From the NCBI GenBank assembly GCA_018819925.1, contig JAHJPG010000079.1, positions 1 through 33,389 on the forward strand: a DNA stretch of 33,389 bases. Direction: 5' to 3'. The DNA is from Pseudomonadota bacterium (GTDB taxonomy: Bacteria > Desulfobacterota > Desulfarculia > Desulfarculales > Desulfarculaceae). The translations under genes were made by a program, and so were the position numbers. The notes beneath the pieces were generated by a model. The model did not search any database, was not told the origin of the DNA, and was given only the letters and a program-made list of their open reading frames with translations. Below are positions 8,838-17,360 of this stretch, in pieces (the first letter of the stretch is position 1; the number at the start of each line of letters is the position of its first letter).

Positions 8838-9895
8838 CAGGCCGCCGGCTCGCCGGGCAGGGCCCCGCCCCGGGGCAGGCGGCTGATGGCGTCAGCCTCC
8901 AGGGACAGGCGCTTTCCCGCCCGTAGATGGTGGCACCCGGCAGCGGCGATCATGGCCGCGTTGTCGGTGCACAACTCCAGGGGAGGCAGGGTCACCCCGA
9001 AACCGGCCTCGCCGGCGGCCTGGGCCATGGCCTGGCGCAGACGGTGGTTGGCCGCCACTCCGCCGGCCAGGGCCAGGTGGCGCACGCCTTGTTCTTTGGC
9101 GGCGGTCAGGGTTTTCTTGACCAGCACCTCCACCACCGCTTCCTGGAAACCGGCGCAGAGGTCCTCCATGCGGTAGCTCTGCCCCTGGTTCTGCTCCCTG
9201 AAGCGCACCACCGCGCTTTTCAGGCCCGAGAAGCTGAAATCCAGGGTGCCGTCGTGCATGCGGGGGCGGGGCAGCTTGATGACCGAAGGGTCGCCCTGGG
9301 CGGCCATGCGGTCGATGATGACGCCACCCGGGTAGCCCAGGCCGTAGAGCTTGGCCACCTTGTCAAAGGCCTCGCCCGCCGCGTCGTCCACCGTGGAGCC
9401 CAGCTCCTGCTGCCCGCCCGGGCCGCGCACCAAAAATATGGAGGTGTGCCCGCCGCTGACCAATAGGGCCATGAAGGGATAGGGGGGCGGCTCCTGGCAC
9501 AGGCCCAGGGCGGCCAAATGGCCCTCCAAGTGGCTGACCCCAACCATGGGCAGCCCCCGGGACCAGGCCAGGGCCTTGGCCAGGTTCAGGCCGATCAACA
9601 AGGCCCCGATGAGCCCCGGCCCCTGGGTCACCGCCACCCCGCTGATGTCGTCCAAGGTGAGTTGGGCTTGGCTCAAGGCGGAGGTTACCACCGGGGACAG
9701 GTTTTCCAGATGACGGCGGCTGGCCAGCTCGGGCACCACCCCGCCAAAGGGGGCGTGGTCCTTGATCTGGCTGGCCACCACCGAGGAGAGCACCCGGCGG
9801 CCGTCCTCCACCACGGCGGCGGCGGATTCGTCGCAGGAGCTTTCGATGCCCAGGACCAGGCGTCCCGGGTCGGGGTTATTCGCTGCGTTGGCCAC
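8837..9895 (-). CDS. tsaD: tRNA N6-adenosine threonylcarbamoyltransferase
   Basis: TsaD transfers threonylcarbamoyl from TC-AMP to A37 of ANN-decoding tRNAs. Motifs seen: LVLGIESSCDES (ATP-binding ASKHA fold), ELASRRHLENL, VTQGPGLIGALLIGL, the metal-binding SHLEGHLA, VSGGHTS, and GGVAANHRLRQAM. The start is uncertain. The GTG used here gives 352 residues and a 20-nt overlap with fbp; two ATGs at 9925/9922 would add about ten residues, and no start has a strong ribosome-binding site. The partner ATPase tsaE is about 5 kb away on the same strand. The one-base overlap with rsmA suggests co-translation. Confidence 0.94.
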   Translation of the reverse strand: MANAANNPDPGRLVLGIESSCDESAAAVVEDGRRVLSSVVASQIKDHAPFGGVVPELASRRHLENLSPVVTSALSQAQLTLDDISGVAVTQGPGLIGALLIGLNLAKALAWSRGLPMVGVSHLEGHLAALGLCQEPPPYPFMALLVSGGHTSIFLVRGPGGQQELGSTVDDAAGEAFDKVAKLYGLGYPGGVIIDRMAAQGDPSVIKLPRPRMHDGTLDFSFSGLKSAVVRFREQNQGQSYRMEDLCAGFQEAVVEVLVKKTLTAAKEQGVRHLALAGGVAANHRLRQAMAQAAGEAGFGVTLPPLELCTDNAAMIAAAGCHHLRAGKRLSLEADAISRLPRGGALPGEPAA

Positions 9896-10898
9896 GGATA
9901 AACGCCACCGCTTCGTCCACATCATCGGCGCTGCCTGCGATGAAGGGCACCCGCTGGTGCAACTCGGTGGGCTCCACTTCCAGCACCCGGCCCTGGCCGG
10001 TGTCGGCCTTGCCCCCGGCCTGCTCGATGAGATAGCCCATGGGGTTGCACTCGTACAACAGGCGCAGCTTGCCCCAAGGCTTCTTGGGGTCCTTGGTGTC
10101 CGAGGGGTAGAGGAAAATGCCGCCGTAGAGCATGGTGCGGTGAATGTCGGCCACCATGGAGCCGATGTAGCGCAAGGAGTAGACCGGCTTGGCCTCGGTT
10201 TTTTGGCGCAAATAGCGCAGGTAGTTCTTGAGATTGTCGCCCCAATAGTCCCAATAGCCCATGTTGGCCGAGACGATCTTGCCCCGCTTGGGCACCTGGA
10301 TGTTGGGGTGGCTCAACAGGAACTCGCCCACCGAGGGGTCCAGGGTGAAGCCGGAAACGCCGTTGCCGGTGGAGTAGACCAGCATGGTGGAGGAGCCGTA
10401 GAGCACGTAGCCGGCGGCCACCTGGGCCACGCCCTGTTGCAGGAAGTCGGCCATGGTGCATTCGGGCCCAGTGCTCACCCGCTTGAGGATGGAGAAGATG
10501 GTGCCGATGGACACGTTGGCGTCGATGTTGGAGCTGCCGTCCAGAGGGTCGAACACCACCATGTAGTCGCCGGTCACCGCGTCCCGGGGGGGCTCGATGG
10601 GGTCGGCGTCCTCCTCGCTGGCCAGCATGGCCACGTGGCCGCTTCGGTACAAGCGGTCCACCATGAGGCTGTGGGCGAACTCGTCGAGTTTTTTCACCGT
10701 TTCGCCCTGCACGTTGCGCCGCCCGGTGCTGCCCAAAATGTCCACCAGCCCCGCCTTGGTCACCTCGCTGTTGATGATCTTGGCGGCCATGACGATCTCG
10801 TTGAGCAGGTGGGTGAAGGCTCCCGTGGCTCCCTGGCTGGCGTACTGCTGCTCCAGGATATGGTTGATTATGGTGACGCCGGTGCCGCTAGAGTTCAT
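9876..10898 (-). CDS. fbp: Fructose-1,6-bisphosphatase class I
   Basis: Hydrolyses fructose-1,6-bisphosphate to fructose-6-phosphate, the irreversible gluconeogenic step, in the cytoplasm. The 340-residue protein matches the family length and shows the lithium-sensitive phosphatase signatures: ASEEDADPIE (metal-binding Glu), VFDPLDGSSNIDAN (the DPLDGSSN metal site) and, near the C-terminus, LLYECNPMGYLIEQAGG with the metal-binding Glu. The N-terminal GDYMVV and later GYVLYGSSTMLVYS also fit. The ATG is preceded by AAGGAGGAGG at good spacing. It appears to be first in a unit with tsaD and rsmA, from which it differs in function. Confidence 0.96.
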   Translation of the reverse strand: MNSSGTGVTIINHILEQQYASQGATGAFTHLLNEIVMAAKIINSEVTKAGLVDILGSTGRRNVQGETVKKLDEFAHSLMVDRLYRSGHVAMLASEEDADPIEPPRDAVTGDYMVVFDPLDGSSNIDANVSIGTIFSILKRVSTGPECTMADFLQQGVAQVAAGYVLYGSSTMLVYSTGNGVSGFTLDPSVGEFLLSHPNIQVPKRGKIVSANMGYWDYWGDNLKNYLRYLRQKTEAKPVYSLRYIGSMVADIHRTMLYGGIFLYPSDTKDPKKPWGKLRLLYECNPMGYLIEQAGGKADTGQGRVLEVEPTELHQRVPFIAGSADDVDEAVAFIRGQRSE

Positions 10899-11004
10899 GG
10901 CCCCTCCTCCTTGTCCCCGCCGCTGGCGGCGGTTTTATATGCTTTCGTGCTTAATTTATCACAAAACCGACGCCTTGGCCGAGATGGCGGTGTGCCTCGG
11001 ACCG

Positions 11005-11040
11005 AAAAGACGCGGCCGCCGTCCCAGATGGAACGGCGGC
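11005..11040 (-). terminator. Probable intrinsic terminator downstream of cimA
   Basis: GCCGCCGT (11015-11022) pairs with ACGGCGGC (11033-11040), with a further short bulged pairing inside. On the minus strand the stem is followed after a few bases by TTTT (11008-11005). It lies about 200 nt past the cimA stop and before fbp. The T-run is short, so efficiency is uncertain. Confidence 0.4.
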
Positions 11041-11054
11041 GGTGCTTCACGGGA

Positions 11055-11107
11055 TTGTTGGGTTTCGCTTGGCTCTACCCAATCTACGCTACCTGCGCTC
11101 CTCGCGA
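11055..11107. repeat. Intergenic palindromic repeat (TTGGGT...ACCCAA type)
   Basis: TTGGGT (11058-11063) and ACCCAA (11077-11082) form a stem around a ttcgcttggctct loop, followed by TCTACGCTACCTGCG. In my general experience, elements reading roughly gttgggtttcg...caacccaacctacg are scattered through intergenic DNA of many bacterial genomes. A decayed relative with the same GCAGGTAG flank is at about 17415-17455. Confidence 0.5.
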
Positions 11108-11244
11108 CGACAATGGGTTCAGCGGCTTCGTCAGGTGTTCGTGGGCAAGGCGTCCGGCGAGCGCAGACCGCAGGCGTATTTTTATATACGCCGAGGTCTA
11201 AGCGATGCTGGCAACACAGCCCACGGGCAGCTGGCGAAACCGCT

Positions 11245-12834
11245 TTAGGCCTGCATCATCTTGAAAAGCTTGTACCGGATGCCGTCGCCCAGCGCCTGCC
11301 AAGAAGCCTCCAGCACGTCGAAGCTCACGCCCACCGTGCCCCAGCGGTTTTCGCCGTCGCCGGACTCCACCAACACCCGCACCCGGGCCTCGGTGCCCGC
11401 GCTGCCGGCCAGCACCCGCACCTTGTAGTCCTCCAGGCGCACCGTGTTGAGCGCGGGGTAGAAGCGCGACAGGGCCTTGCGGATAGCGCGGTCCAGGGCG
11501 TTCACCGGGCCGTCGCCCAGGGCGGCGGTGTGCTCTTCCACGCCTTCCACGCGCACCCGCACCGTGGCCTCGGCCTGGGGCGGGGTGTGCTCGGATTGCT
11601 TGTAGTCGGCCACGCGGAAGCCCAGCAGGTCGAAAAAGCGGCTGGGCCGCCCGCTGAGGCGGCGGTTGACCAACAGCTCCAGGGACGCCTCGGCGGCCTC
11701 GTAGGCGTAGCCTTCGTTCTCCCGCTCCTTCAGCTCGCCCAAAAGCTCCTTGAGCCGGGGGTCGTCCGGGGCCAGATCGTAGCCCCAGTCGGCCATTTTC
11801 TTGAGCAGGGCGGCGCGGCCGGCCAGGTCGGAGAGTAGGTAGCGGCGCACGTTGCCCACCGCCTCGGGGTCCACGTGCTCGTAGAGGGTGGAGTCTTTTT
11901 CCACCGCGCTGATGTGCAGCCCGCCCTTGTGGCTGAAGGCGCTGGTGCCCACGTAGGGGGCGAAGGCGGCCGGGGGCAGGTTGGCCTGTTCGCGGATGAA
12001 GCGGGCGGTCTCGGTGAGCAGCCGCAGGCTGTCCGGGGGCAGGCAGGTGTAGCCCATCTTGAGTTCCAGGGCGGGAATGATGGCCGTGAGGTCGGCGTTG
12101 CCGCAGCGCTCGCCCATGCCCCCGGTGGTGCCCTGCACCTGGAGGACCCCGGCGGCCACGGCAGCCAGGGTGTTGGCCGTGGCCAGGTCGCCGTCGTTGT
12201 GACAGTGGATGCCCAGGGCCACCTCGGGGAAGGCGGCACGCACCTTGGTCACGCCCTCGCTGATCCAGGCGGGCAGGGAGCCTCCGTTGGTGTCGCAAAG
12301 CACCAGGGCCTCGGCCCCGCCCTCCACCGCGGCCTTCAATACGGCCAGGGCGTAGTCGGGGTCCTGGGCCAGGCCGTCGAAGAAGTGCTCGGCGTCAAAG
12401 AACACCCGGCGGCCGGCTTGGCGCATGTGGGCCACGCTGGCGGCGGCGATCTCCAGGTTGCGCTCCAGGGGTATCTTCAGCTGGGCGGTTACGTGGCGGC
12501 TCCAGGATTTGCCCACCAGGGCGCATATCTCCACCGGGGCGGCGATGAGCGCGGCCAGGTTGGGGTCGTTTTCCGGGGTGCGCGAAGCGTGGTGGGTGGA
12601 GCCGAAGGCCACCAGCTTGGCGTTGGCCAGCTCCAGCTCGCCGGCCCGGGCGAAAAACTCCTGGTCGCGGGGGTTGGAGCCGGGCCAGCCGCCCTCGATG
12701 TAGGCCACGCCCAGGCGGTCCAGCCGGCGGGCCACCTTGAGCTTGTCTTCGGGGGAGAGAACGAAGCCCTCGGCTTGGGTGCCGTCGCGCAGGGTGGTGT
12801 CATATAGCTCGACGGACGGTTTGCTTGAGGTCAT
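11245..12834 (-). CDS. cimA: (R)-citramalate synthase
   Basis: Condenses acetyl-CoA with pyruvate to citramalate, opening the threonine-independent route to isoleucine. The 529-residue protein begins with the LeuA-family TIM-barrel signature VELYDTTLRDGTQAEG and contains YIEGGWPGSNPRDQEFF and the metal-binding GIHCHNDGDLATANTLAAV. A C-terminal regulatory LeuA-dimer-type domain (about residues 400-520) ends YKLFKMMQA. YIEGGWPGSNP and the overall length point to the long CimA subgroup rather than isopropylmalate or homocitrate synthase. It begins 3 nt after lysC, a coupling that joins two branch-point enzymes of aspartate-family and branched-chain amino acid synthesis. Substrate choice is inferred from subgroup features. 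Confidence 0.88.
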   Translation of the reverse strand: MTSSKPSVELYDTTLRDGTQAEGFVLSPEDKLKVARRLDRLGVAYIEGGWPGSNPRDQEFFARAGELELANAKLVAFGSTHHASRTPENDPNLAALIAAPVEICALVGKSWSRHVTAQLKIPLERNLEIAAASVAHMRQAGRRVFFDAEHFFDGLAQDPDYALAVLKAAVEGGAEALVLCDTNGGSLPAWISEGVTKVRAAFPEVALGIHCHNDGDLATANTLAAVAAGVLQVQGTTGGMGERCGNADLTAIIPALELKMGYTCLPPDSLRLLTETARFIREQANLPPAAFAPYVGTSAFSHKGGLHISAVEKDSTLYEHVDPEAVGNVRRYLLSDLAGRAALLKKMADWGYDLAPDDPRLKELLGELKERENEGYAYEAAEASLELLVNRRLSGRPSRFFDLLGFRVADYKQSEHTPPQAEATVRVRVEGVEEHTAALGDGPVNALDRAIRKALSRFYPALNTVRLEDYKVRVLAGSAGTEARVRVLVESGDGENRWGTVGVSFDVLEASWQALGDGIRYKLFKMMQA

Positions 12835-12837
12835 GGG

Positions 12838-14085
12838 CTACACCAAATCCTCGGCCACCGGCGTATTGCCCTGGGCCAGGCCGAAGGCCTCGTGCAGGGC
12901 GCGCACCGCCAGCTCTGTGTATTTCTCTTCGATGACGCAGGATATCTTGATCTCGCTGGTGTTGATGGTCAGGATGTTGATGTTCTCCCTGGCCAACACC
13001 CCGAACATCTTGGTGGCCACCCCGGCGTGGTTGCGCATGCCGATGCCGATGATGCTCACCTTGGCGATATCGGGGTTGCCGGTCACCTGGCCGGCCCCTA
13101 TGCCGCTGGCGGTCTGGGCCAAAATGCCCTTGGCCCTTTCGTAGTCGATCTTGGGCACGGTGAAGGTCAGGTCGGTCTTGCCATCGTCGCTGGTGTTCTG
13201 GATGATCACGTCCACCACGATGCCCGCCTGGCTGATGGGGGTGAAAATCTGGCTGGCGATGCCCGGATGGTCCGGAACGTCCTTGATGGTGAGTTTGGCC
13301 TCGTTCTTGTTGTAGGCCACGCCAGAGATGATGAGCTTTTCGGTGATCTGGTCCTCGGGTACCACCATGGTGCCCTCCCGGTCGGTAAAGGTGGAACGTA
13401 CGTGGATTTTCACTCCGAACTTGGCGGCGAACTCCACCGAGCGGATGTCCAAGACCTTGGCCCCCAATGAGGCCATTTCCAGCATCTCCTCGTAGGAGAT
13501 GAAATCCAGCTTGCGGGCGCTGGGCACCACGTTGGGGTCGGTGGTGTAAACGCCCTCCACATCGGTGAATATCTCGCAAACATCGGCTTTGAGGGCGGCG
13601 GCCAGGGCCACGGCGGTGGTGTCGCTGCCGCCCCGGCCCAAGGTGGTCAAATCGCCGCTGTCCCAGTCCATGCCCTGGAAGCCGGCCACCACCACCGCCT
13701 TGCCCGCGTCCAAGAGCTCCTTGATGCGGGCGGTTTCCACGTCGGTGATGCGGGCCTTGCCGAACATGCGGTCGGTGAGAATGGCCGCCTGGAAGCCCAG
13801 CAGGGAGCGGGCCTGAAGGCCCATGTCCGCAGCGGCCATGCAAAACAGGGCCACGGACTGCTGCTCGCCGGTGGCCATCAAGACGTCCAACTCGCGGGCG
13901 GCCGGCTCCGGGCTCATTTCCTTGGCCATTTTGATGAGGCTGTCGGTGACTCCGGCCATGGCCGAGAGCACCACCACCATCCGGTTGCCCGCCTCGGCCC
14001 GGGCCTTCACCTTGGACGCCACGTTCTTGATGCGCTCAATGTCGCCCACCGAGGTGCCGCCGTATTTTTGCACTATCAGGGCCAT
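12838..14085 (-). CDS. lysC: Aspartate kinase
   Basis: Phosphorylates L-aspartate, the first step toward lysine, threonine and methionine. The 415-residue monofunctional enzyme starts with VQKYGGTSVGDIERIKNVA (amino-acid kinase signature). It has VVVLSAMAGVTDSLI, GRGGSDTTAVALAAAL and the EIFTDVEGVYTTDPN substrate region. From about residue 265 come two ACT domains (AKLTIKDVPDHPGIASQIF and KVSIIGIGMRNHAGVATKMF), which imply feedback control by an end product. It lies one base downstream of tsaE and 3 nt upstream of cimA, so it is inside a long minus-strand operon. Confidence 0.96.
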   Translation of the reverse strand: MALIVQKYGGTSVGDIERIKNVASKVKARAEAGNRMVVVLSAMAGVTDSLIKMAKEMSPEPAARELDVLMATGEQQSVALFCMAAADMGLQARSLLGFQAAILTDRMFGKARITDVETARIKELLDAGKAVVVAGFQGMDWDSGDLTTLGRGGSDTTAVALAAALKADVCEIFTDVEGVYTTDPNVVPSARKLDFISYEEMLEMASLGAKVLDIRSVEFAAKFGVKIHVRSTFTDREGTMVVPEDQITEKLIISGVAYNKNEAKLTIKDVPDHPGIASQIFTPISQAGIVVDVIIQNTSDDGKTDLTFTVPKIDYERAKGILAQTASGIGAGQVTGNPDIAKVSIIGIGMRNHAGVATKMFGVLARENINILTINTSEIKISCVIEEKYTELAVRALHEAFGLAQGNTPVAEDLV

Positions 14086-14086
14086 C

Positions 14087-14569
14087 TCAATTTTCCTCGC
14101 GCCCTAGGGCTTTTCTCAAGTTGCCGATAATATCCGCCGGTCCGCTTATCAGCGCCTGCCGGGCCCCCTCTCCCCGGTCGATAAGCTCCACGCCGATGGC
14201 CCAGGGAGGCCAAAGCTCCGGGGCCCGCTCGGCCCATTCCACTGCCAGCACTCCGGCCGCAGCCTCTTCCAAAAGCTCCAGCTCTTCCGCTTCCCCGCCG
14301 GCCAGGCGGTAGAGATCGGCATGGAAGAACTCCACCCGGCCCGGGTATTGGTTGAGCAAAGTGAAGGTGGGCGAGACTATGGCGTAGTCCGCGCTCACCC
14401 CCAGGCCGGAGGCCAAGCCCCGTGCCAAAACCGTTTTGCCCGCTCCCAGGCGGCCCATGAGAAGCACCACCGCCCCAGGCTCCAGCAGCCGCCCCAGGGC
14501 GGCCCCTAGGGCCAGCGTGGCCGCCTCGCTGGCCAAATGCCGCTCCAGACGGGCGCGCTCCGGGCTCAT
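14087..14569 (-). CDS. tsaE: tRNA threonylcarbamoyladenosine biosynthesis ATPase
   Basis: TsaE is the P-loop ATPase that supports the TsaB-TsaD transferase in t6A37 synthesis. The 160-residue protein has Walker A GRLGAGKTVLARGLA, the switch-like segment VSPTFTLLNQY, and FFHADLYRL with the Walker-B-like acidic residue, followed by LLEEAAAGVLAVEWAER. A GTG seven codons upstream (14590) is an alternative start. The gene sits between nnrD and lysC with very short gaps. tsaD is elsewhere in the window on the same strand; tsaB and tsaC are not seen. Confidence 0.94.
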   Translation of the reverse strand: MSPERARLERHLASEAATLALGAALGRLLEPGAVVLLMGRLGAGKTVLARGLASGLGVSADYAIVSPTFTLLNQYPGRVEFFHADLYRLAGGEAEELELLEEAAAGVLAVEWAERAPELWPPWAIGVELIDRGEGARQALISGPADIIGNLRKALGREEN

Positions 14570-14602
14570 GCTATTGTTTCGCTTTACCACGGGCCTGGCC
14601 GC

Positions 14603-16186
14603 CTAGCAAGGGGCCCCCTCCGCTTCGGGGTCGTCCCCGAAGCCCTCCAGGGCGGCAAAGGCGGCGGGCAGCCAGCCGGCCAGCTCCTCGGCGGCCAGAC
14701 CCCTCTGGCCAAACTCCTCGGCGGCCAGGTCGGCGGCCAAGCCGTGCACGAAGCTTCCCACCAAGGCCGCCTCCAGGCTGCCCAGGCCCTGGGCCAGAAG
14801 CCCGCCGATGACCCCGGCCAGCACGTCGCCGCTGCCCCCGCTGGCCAACAGCGGACCGCCGGTGGGATTTATCCAGGCGGTGCCGCCGGGCTCGGCCACC
14901 ACGGTGCGCGCGCCCTTGAGCACCGCCACCACCCCGCCCTGGGCGGCCAGGCGCCGGGCGGCGCCCAGGCGGTCGGCCTGCACCTGGGCGCTGGATATGC
15001 CCAGCAGGCGCGCCGCCTCGCCTGGATGGGGGGTTATCACCGTCTGGGCCGCTCCGGTCTTCACCCGGCCCCAGACATCGGCCAGGGCGTACAGGCCGTC
15101 GGCGTCCACCACCAGCGAACCGGGGCAATCGGCCCACAGCAGCCGGGCCAGCTCCAGGGAGGCGTCTTCGCGCCCCAGGCCCGGGCCCAAGACCAGGGCC
15201 TGGCGGCTTTCCATGAGCTCCAGCACCGTGTGCGCCGCCTCCAGGGCCAGGCCGCCGTGGGCGGTCTCGGCCAGGGGCTGGCTCATGGCGGCGGTCAGCT
15301 TGACCTCGGCCACCAGGCCCAGCCCGGCGGGCAGGGCGGCGGTGACCAGGCCGGCCCCGGCCCTGAGGCCTCCCATGGCCGCCAGGCAGGGAGCCCCGCT
15401 CTTGCCCGGGCTGCCTCCCACCACCAGCAGGTGGCCGAAGCTTCCCTTGTGGGCCCCCTGGGGGCGGGGATTCATGAGGGCCTCGACCAGCTCGGCCTCC
15501 AGCAGGTGGCACTCCACCTCCAGTTCGTTCTCCACCGCCGGAGGGATGGAGATGTCCACCAGAAACAGCTCGCCGCAGTGTTGCTCGCCGTCCAAGAGCA
15601 GGCCCTGCTTGACCAGGCCGAAGGTGGCGGTGAGGTCGGCCATGACCGCCGCGCCCAGGGGAGCGCCGGTGTCGGCGCACAGGCCGCTGGGGATGTCCAC
15701 GGCCATCACCGGGGCCTCCAGCTGGTTGAGCAGTTCGATGGCCGCCCGGTAGCGCCCGGAGACCTCCTTGCTCAGGCCGGTGCCCAACAGGGCGTCGATG
15801 AACACCTCGTGCCGGGCGATCTCTCCGCTCAGTGCCTCCAGGCGCGCCTGGTCCGGGGCTTCCACCACCCGCACCCCGCAGGCCAGGGCCACCTTGAGGT
15901 TGGCCGCCGCGTCGCCGGTGAGTTGGTCCTGTTGGGCCAAAAGGTACACATCGCACTGCGCGTCCTGGTTGGCCAGGATGCGGGCCATGGCCAGGCCGTC
16001 GCCGCCGTTGTTGCCCCGCCCGGCCAACACCGCCACCCCGACACCCTCCAGGGAGCCGATATGGTCGGTCAGCACCCGCACCGCCCCCTGAGCCGCGTTT
16101 TCCATTAGCACCATGCCCGGCAAGCCTATCTCCTGGATAGTCCGCTGGTCGCAGGCGCGCATCTGCTCGGCTGTCACCAGAATCAT
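14603..16186 (-). CDS. nnrD: Bifunctional NAD(P)H-hydrate epimerase / ADP-dependent dehydratase
   Basis: Repairs damaged hydrated NAD(P)H. The N-terminal YjeF_N domain (about 1-210) epimerises R- and S-NAD(P)HX; it shows AEQMRACDQRTI, GLPGMVLMENAA, VLAGRGNNGGDGLAMAR and DALLGTGLSKE. The C-terminal YjeF_C ribokinase-like domain (about 225-520) dehydrates the S form using ADP; it shows GSFGHLLVVGGSPGKSGA, VITPHPGEAARLLG and GSGDVLAGVIGGLLAQG. The 527-residue length fits the fused bacterial form. The ATG overlaps the acpS stop by four bases (ATGA). The nnrE-nnrD fusion next to acpS and tsaE is a common bacterial arrangement. Confidence 0.95.
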   Translation of the reverse strand: MILVTAEQMRACDQRTIQEIGLPGMVLMENAAQGAVRVLTDHIGSLEGVGVAVLAGRGNNGGDGLAMARILANQDAQCDVYLLAQQDQLTGDAAANLKVALACGVRVVEAPDQARLEALSGEIARHEVFIDALLGTGLSKEVSGRYRAAIELLNQLEAPVMAVDIPSGLCADTGAPLGAAVMADLTATFGLVKQGLLLDGEQHCGELFLVDISIPPAVENELEVECHLLEAELVEALMNPRPQGAHKGSFGHLLVVGGSPGKSGAPCLAAMGGLRAGAGLVTAALPAGLGLVAEVKLTAAMSQPLAETAHGGLALEAAHTVLELMESRQALVLGPGLGREDASLELARLLWADCPGSLVVDADGLYALADVWGRVKTGAAQTVITPHPGEAARLLGISSAQVQADRLGAARRLAAQGGVVAVLKGARTVVAEPGGTAWINPTGGPLLASGGSGDVLAGVIGGLLAQGLGSLEAALVGSFVHGLAADLAAEEFGQRGLAAEELAGWLPAAFAALEGFGDDPEAEGAPC

Positions 16187-16560
16187 GATTTCTCCAAAAC
16201 CACCACCGCAGCGGCGAAGCCGCCCTCGTCGGTGAGGCTCAAGTGGGAGCAACTTACCTGGTTGGCCCGCATCCAGGCCAGGGCCCGGCCGTGCAGCACC
16301 AGGCTCGGCTTGCCCCGGGGGTCATGCACCACCTCGATCTCCCGCCAGGCCAGGCCGCGCATGCCCAGGCCGGCGGCCTTGGAAAAGGCTTCCTTGGCCG
16401 CGAAACGCATGGCCAGGGCCGAAGCGGGCCGGGGCCTGGACAGGCAAATCCGTCGTTCGCCGGAAGTGAAGCAGCGCTCCAAAAACCTGGCCCCGAAACG
16501 CTCCATGGCCTGCTCGATGCGGGCCACCTCCGCCAGGTCCAAGCCGATTCCCACGATCAT
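16183..16560 (-). CDS. acpS: Holo-[acyl-carrier-protein] synthase
   Basis: Transfers the 4'-phosphopantetheine arm from CoA to the serine of apo-ACP, activating fatty-acid synthesis. The 125-residue protein has the AcpS-type signatures IVGIGLDLAEVARIE (Mg-binding Asp8) and RFAAKEAFSKAAG (catalytic Glu and Lys), plus the C-terminal SLTDEGGFAAAVVV. It overlaps nnrD by four bases and lies about 35 nt after pdxJ. The pdxJ-acpS-nnrD-tsaE order is a frequent bacterial gene string, which supports the calls. It uses the phosphopantetheine pathway that panC and panD feed. Confidence 0.96.
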   Translation of the reverse strand: MIVGIGLDLAEVARIEQAMERFGARFLERCFTSGERRICLSRPRPASALAMRFAAKEAFSKAAGLGMRGLAWREIEVVHDPRGKPSLVLHGRALAWMRANQVSCSHLSLTDEGGFAAAVVVLEKS

Positions 16561-16595
16561 CTCGACTCCATCGCCGCCCCGGCAGGGGCCGGTGC

Positions 16596-17360
16596 CTACA
16601 GCCGCCGCTGGGCCGGCTCGGAAATCCGGCTGGTGGCCGCGGTCCTGACCAGGGCCAGCATCTCGCCCACGGCCTGCTCCAGGCCCACGAAAACCGCCCG
16701 GGCTATGATGGAGTGGCCTATGGAGTATTCCCCGATCTCGGGGAATGCCAGCAGGGGATGGACGTTGCGCAGATTGAGGCCGTGACCGGCGGCCACCTTG
16801 AGCCCCAGGCGGGCGGCCAGGCGCGCCGAGTCCTCAAGAGCCCCCAGCAGCTTTTGCCTGGTGGCCTCGTCCGGGGCGTTGCAATAGGCCCCGGTGTGCA
16901 GCTCCACCACCTGGGCCTCGCATTGGTGGGCCGCCTTCACCTGCTCGCTGGAGGGGTCGATGAACAGGCTCACCGCGATGTCCAACTCCCCCAGGGAGTT
17001 AACCGCCGCCCGCATCTTTTCCAGGTTGCCGGCCACGTCCAAGCCGCCCTCGGTGGTCAGCTCCTGACGTTTTTCCGGCACCAAGGTGCAGATGTCCGGG
17101 CGCACCTGGGTGGCGATGCCGATCATCTCATCGGTGGCGGCCATCTCCATGTTGAGCTGGCCCTTGACCACTTGGCGCATGACCCACAGGTCGCGGTCCT
17201 GGATGTGGCGGCGGTCCTCCCTGAGATGCACGATGATGCCGTCGGCCCCGGCCTTCTCGGCCAGCACCGCCGCCCACACCGGGTCCGGCTCGTCTATGCC
17301 CCTGGCTTGGCGCAGGGTGGCCACGTGATCGACATTTACGCTTAAGCGGGCCACGGGCAC
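16596..17360 (-). CDS. pdxJ: Pyridoxine 5'-phosphate synthase
   Basis: Last ring-closing step of the DXP-dependent vitamin B6 pathway: condenses 1-deoxyxylulose 5-phosphate with 3-amino-1-hydroxyacetone 1-phosphate. The 254-residue TIM-barrel protein shows RLSVNVDHVATLRQARG (N-terminal active-site His), ADGIIVHLREDRRHIQDRD (His and Glu active-site residues), CTLVPEKRQELTTEGGLDV, and AAGHGLNLRNVHPL with the late catalytic His. It is the first gene of the pdxJ-acpS-nnrD group. The upstream region holds a repeat-like segment rather than a clear promoter. Confidence 0.96.
   Translation of the reverse strand: MPVARLSVNVDHVATLRQARGIDEPDPVWAAVLAEKAGADGIIVHLREDRRHIQDRDLWVMRQVVKGQLNMEMAATDEMIGIATQVRPDICTLVPEKRQELTTEGGLDVAGNLEKMRAAVNSLGELDIAVSLFIDPSSEQVKAAHQCEAQVVELHTGAYCNAPDEATRQKLLGALEDSARLAARLGLKVAAGHGLNLRNVHPLLAFPEIGEYSIGHSIIARAVFVGLEQAVGEMLALVRTAATSRISEPAQRRL

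Larger units (their letters stand above)
10899..11244. other. 346-nt intergenic region between cimA and fbp
   Basis: No gene is supported. It holds the fbp ribosome-binding site next to 10898, a GC-rich hairpin terminator candidate at 11005-11040 and a widespread-type palindromic repeat at 11055-11107. A short, compositionally odd stretch near 11176-11195 reads gtatttttatatacg, and the TTTTATATA core could serve as a -10 region in either direction. The remainder to the cimA stop shows nothing recognisable. Confidence 0.5.
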
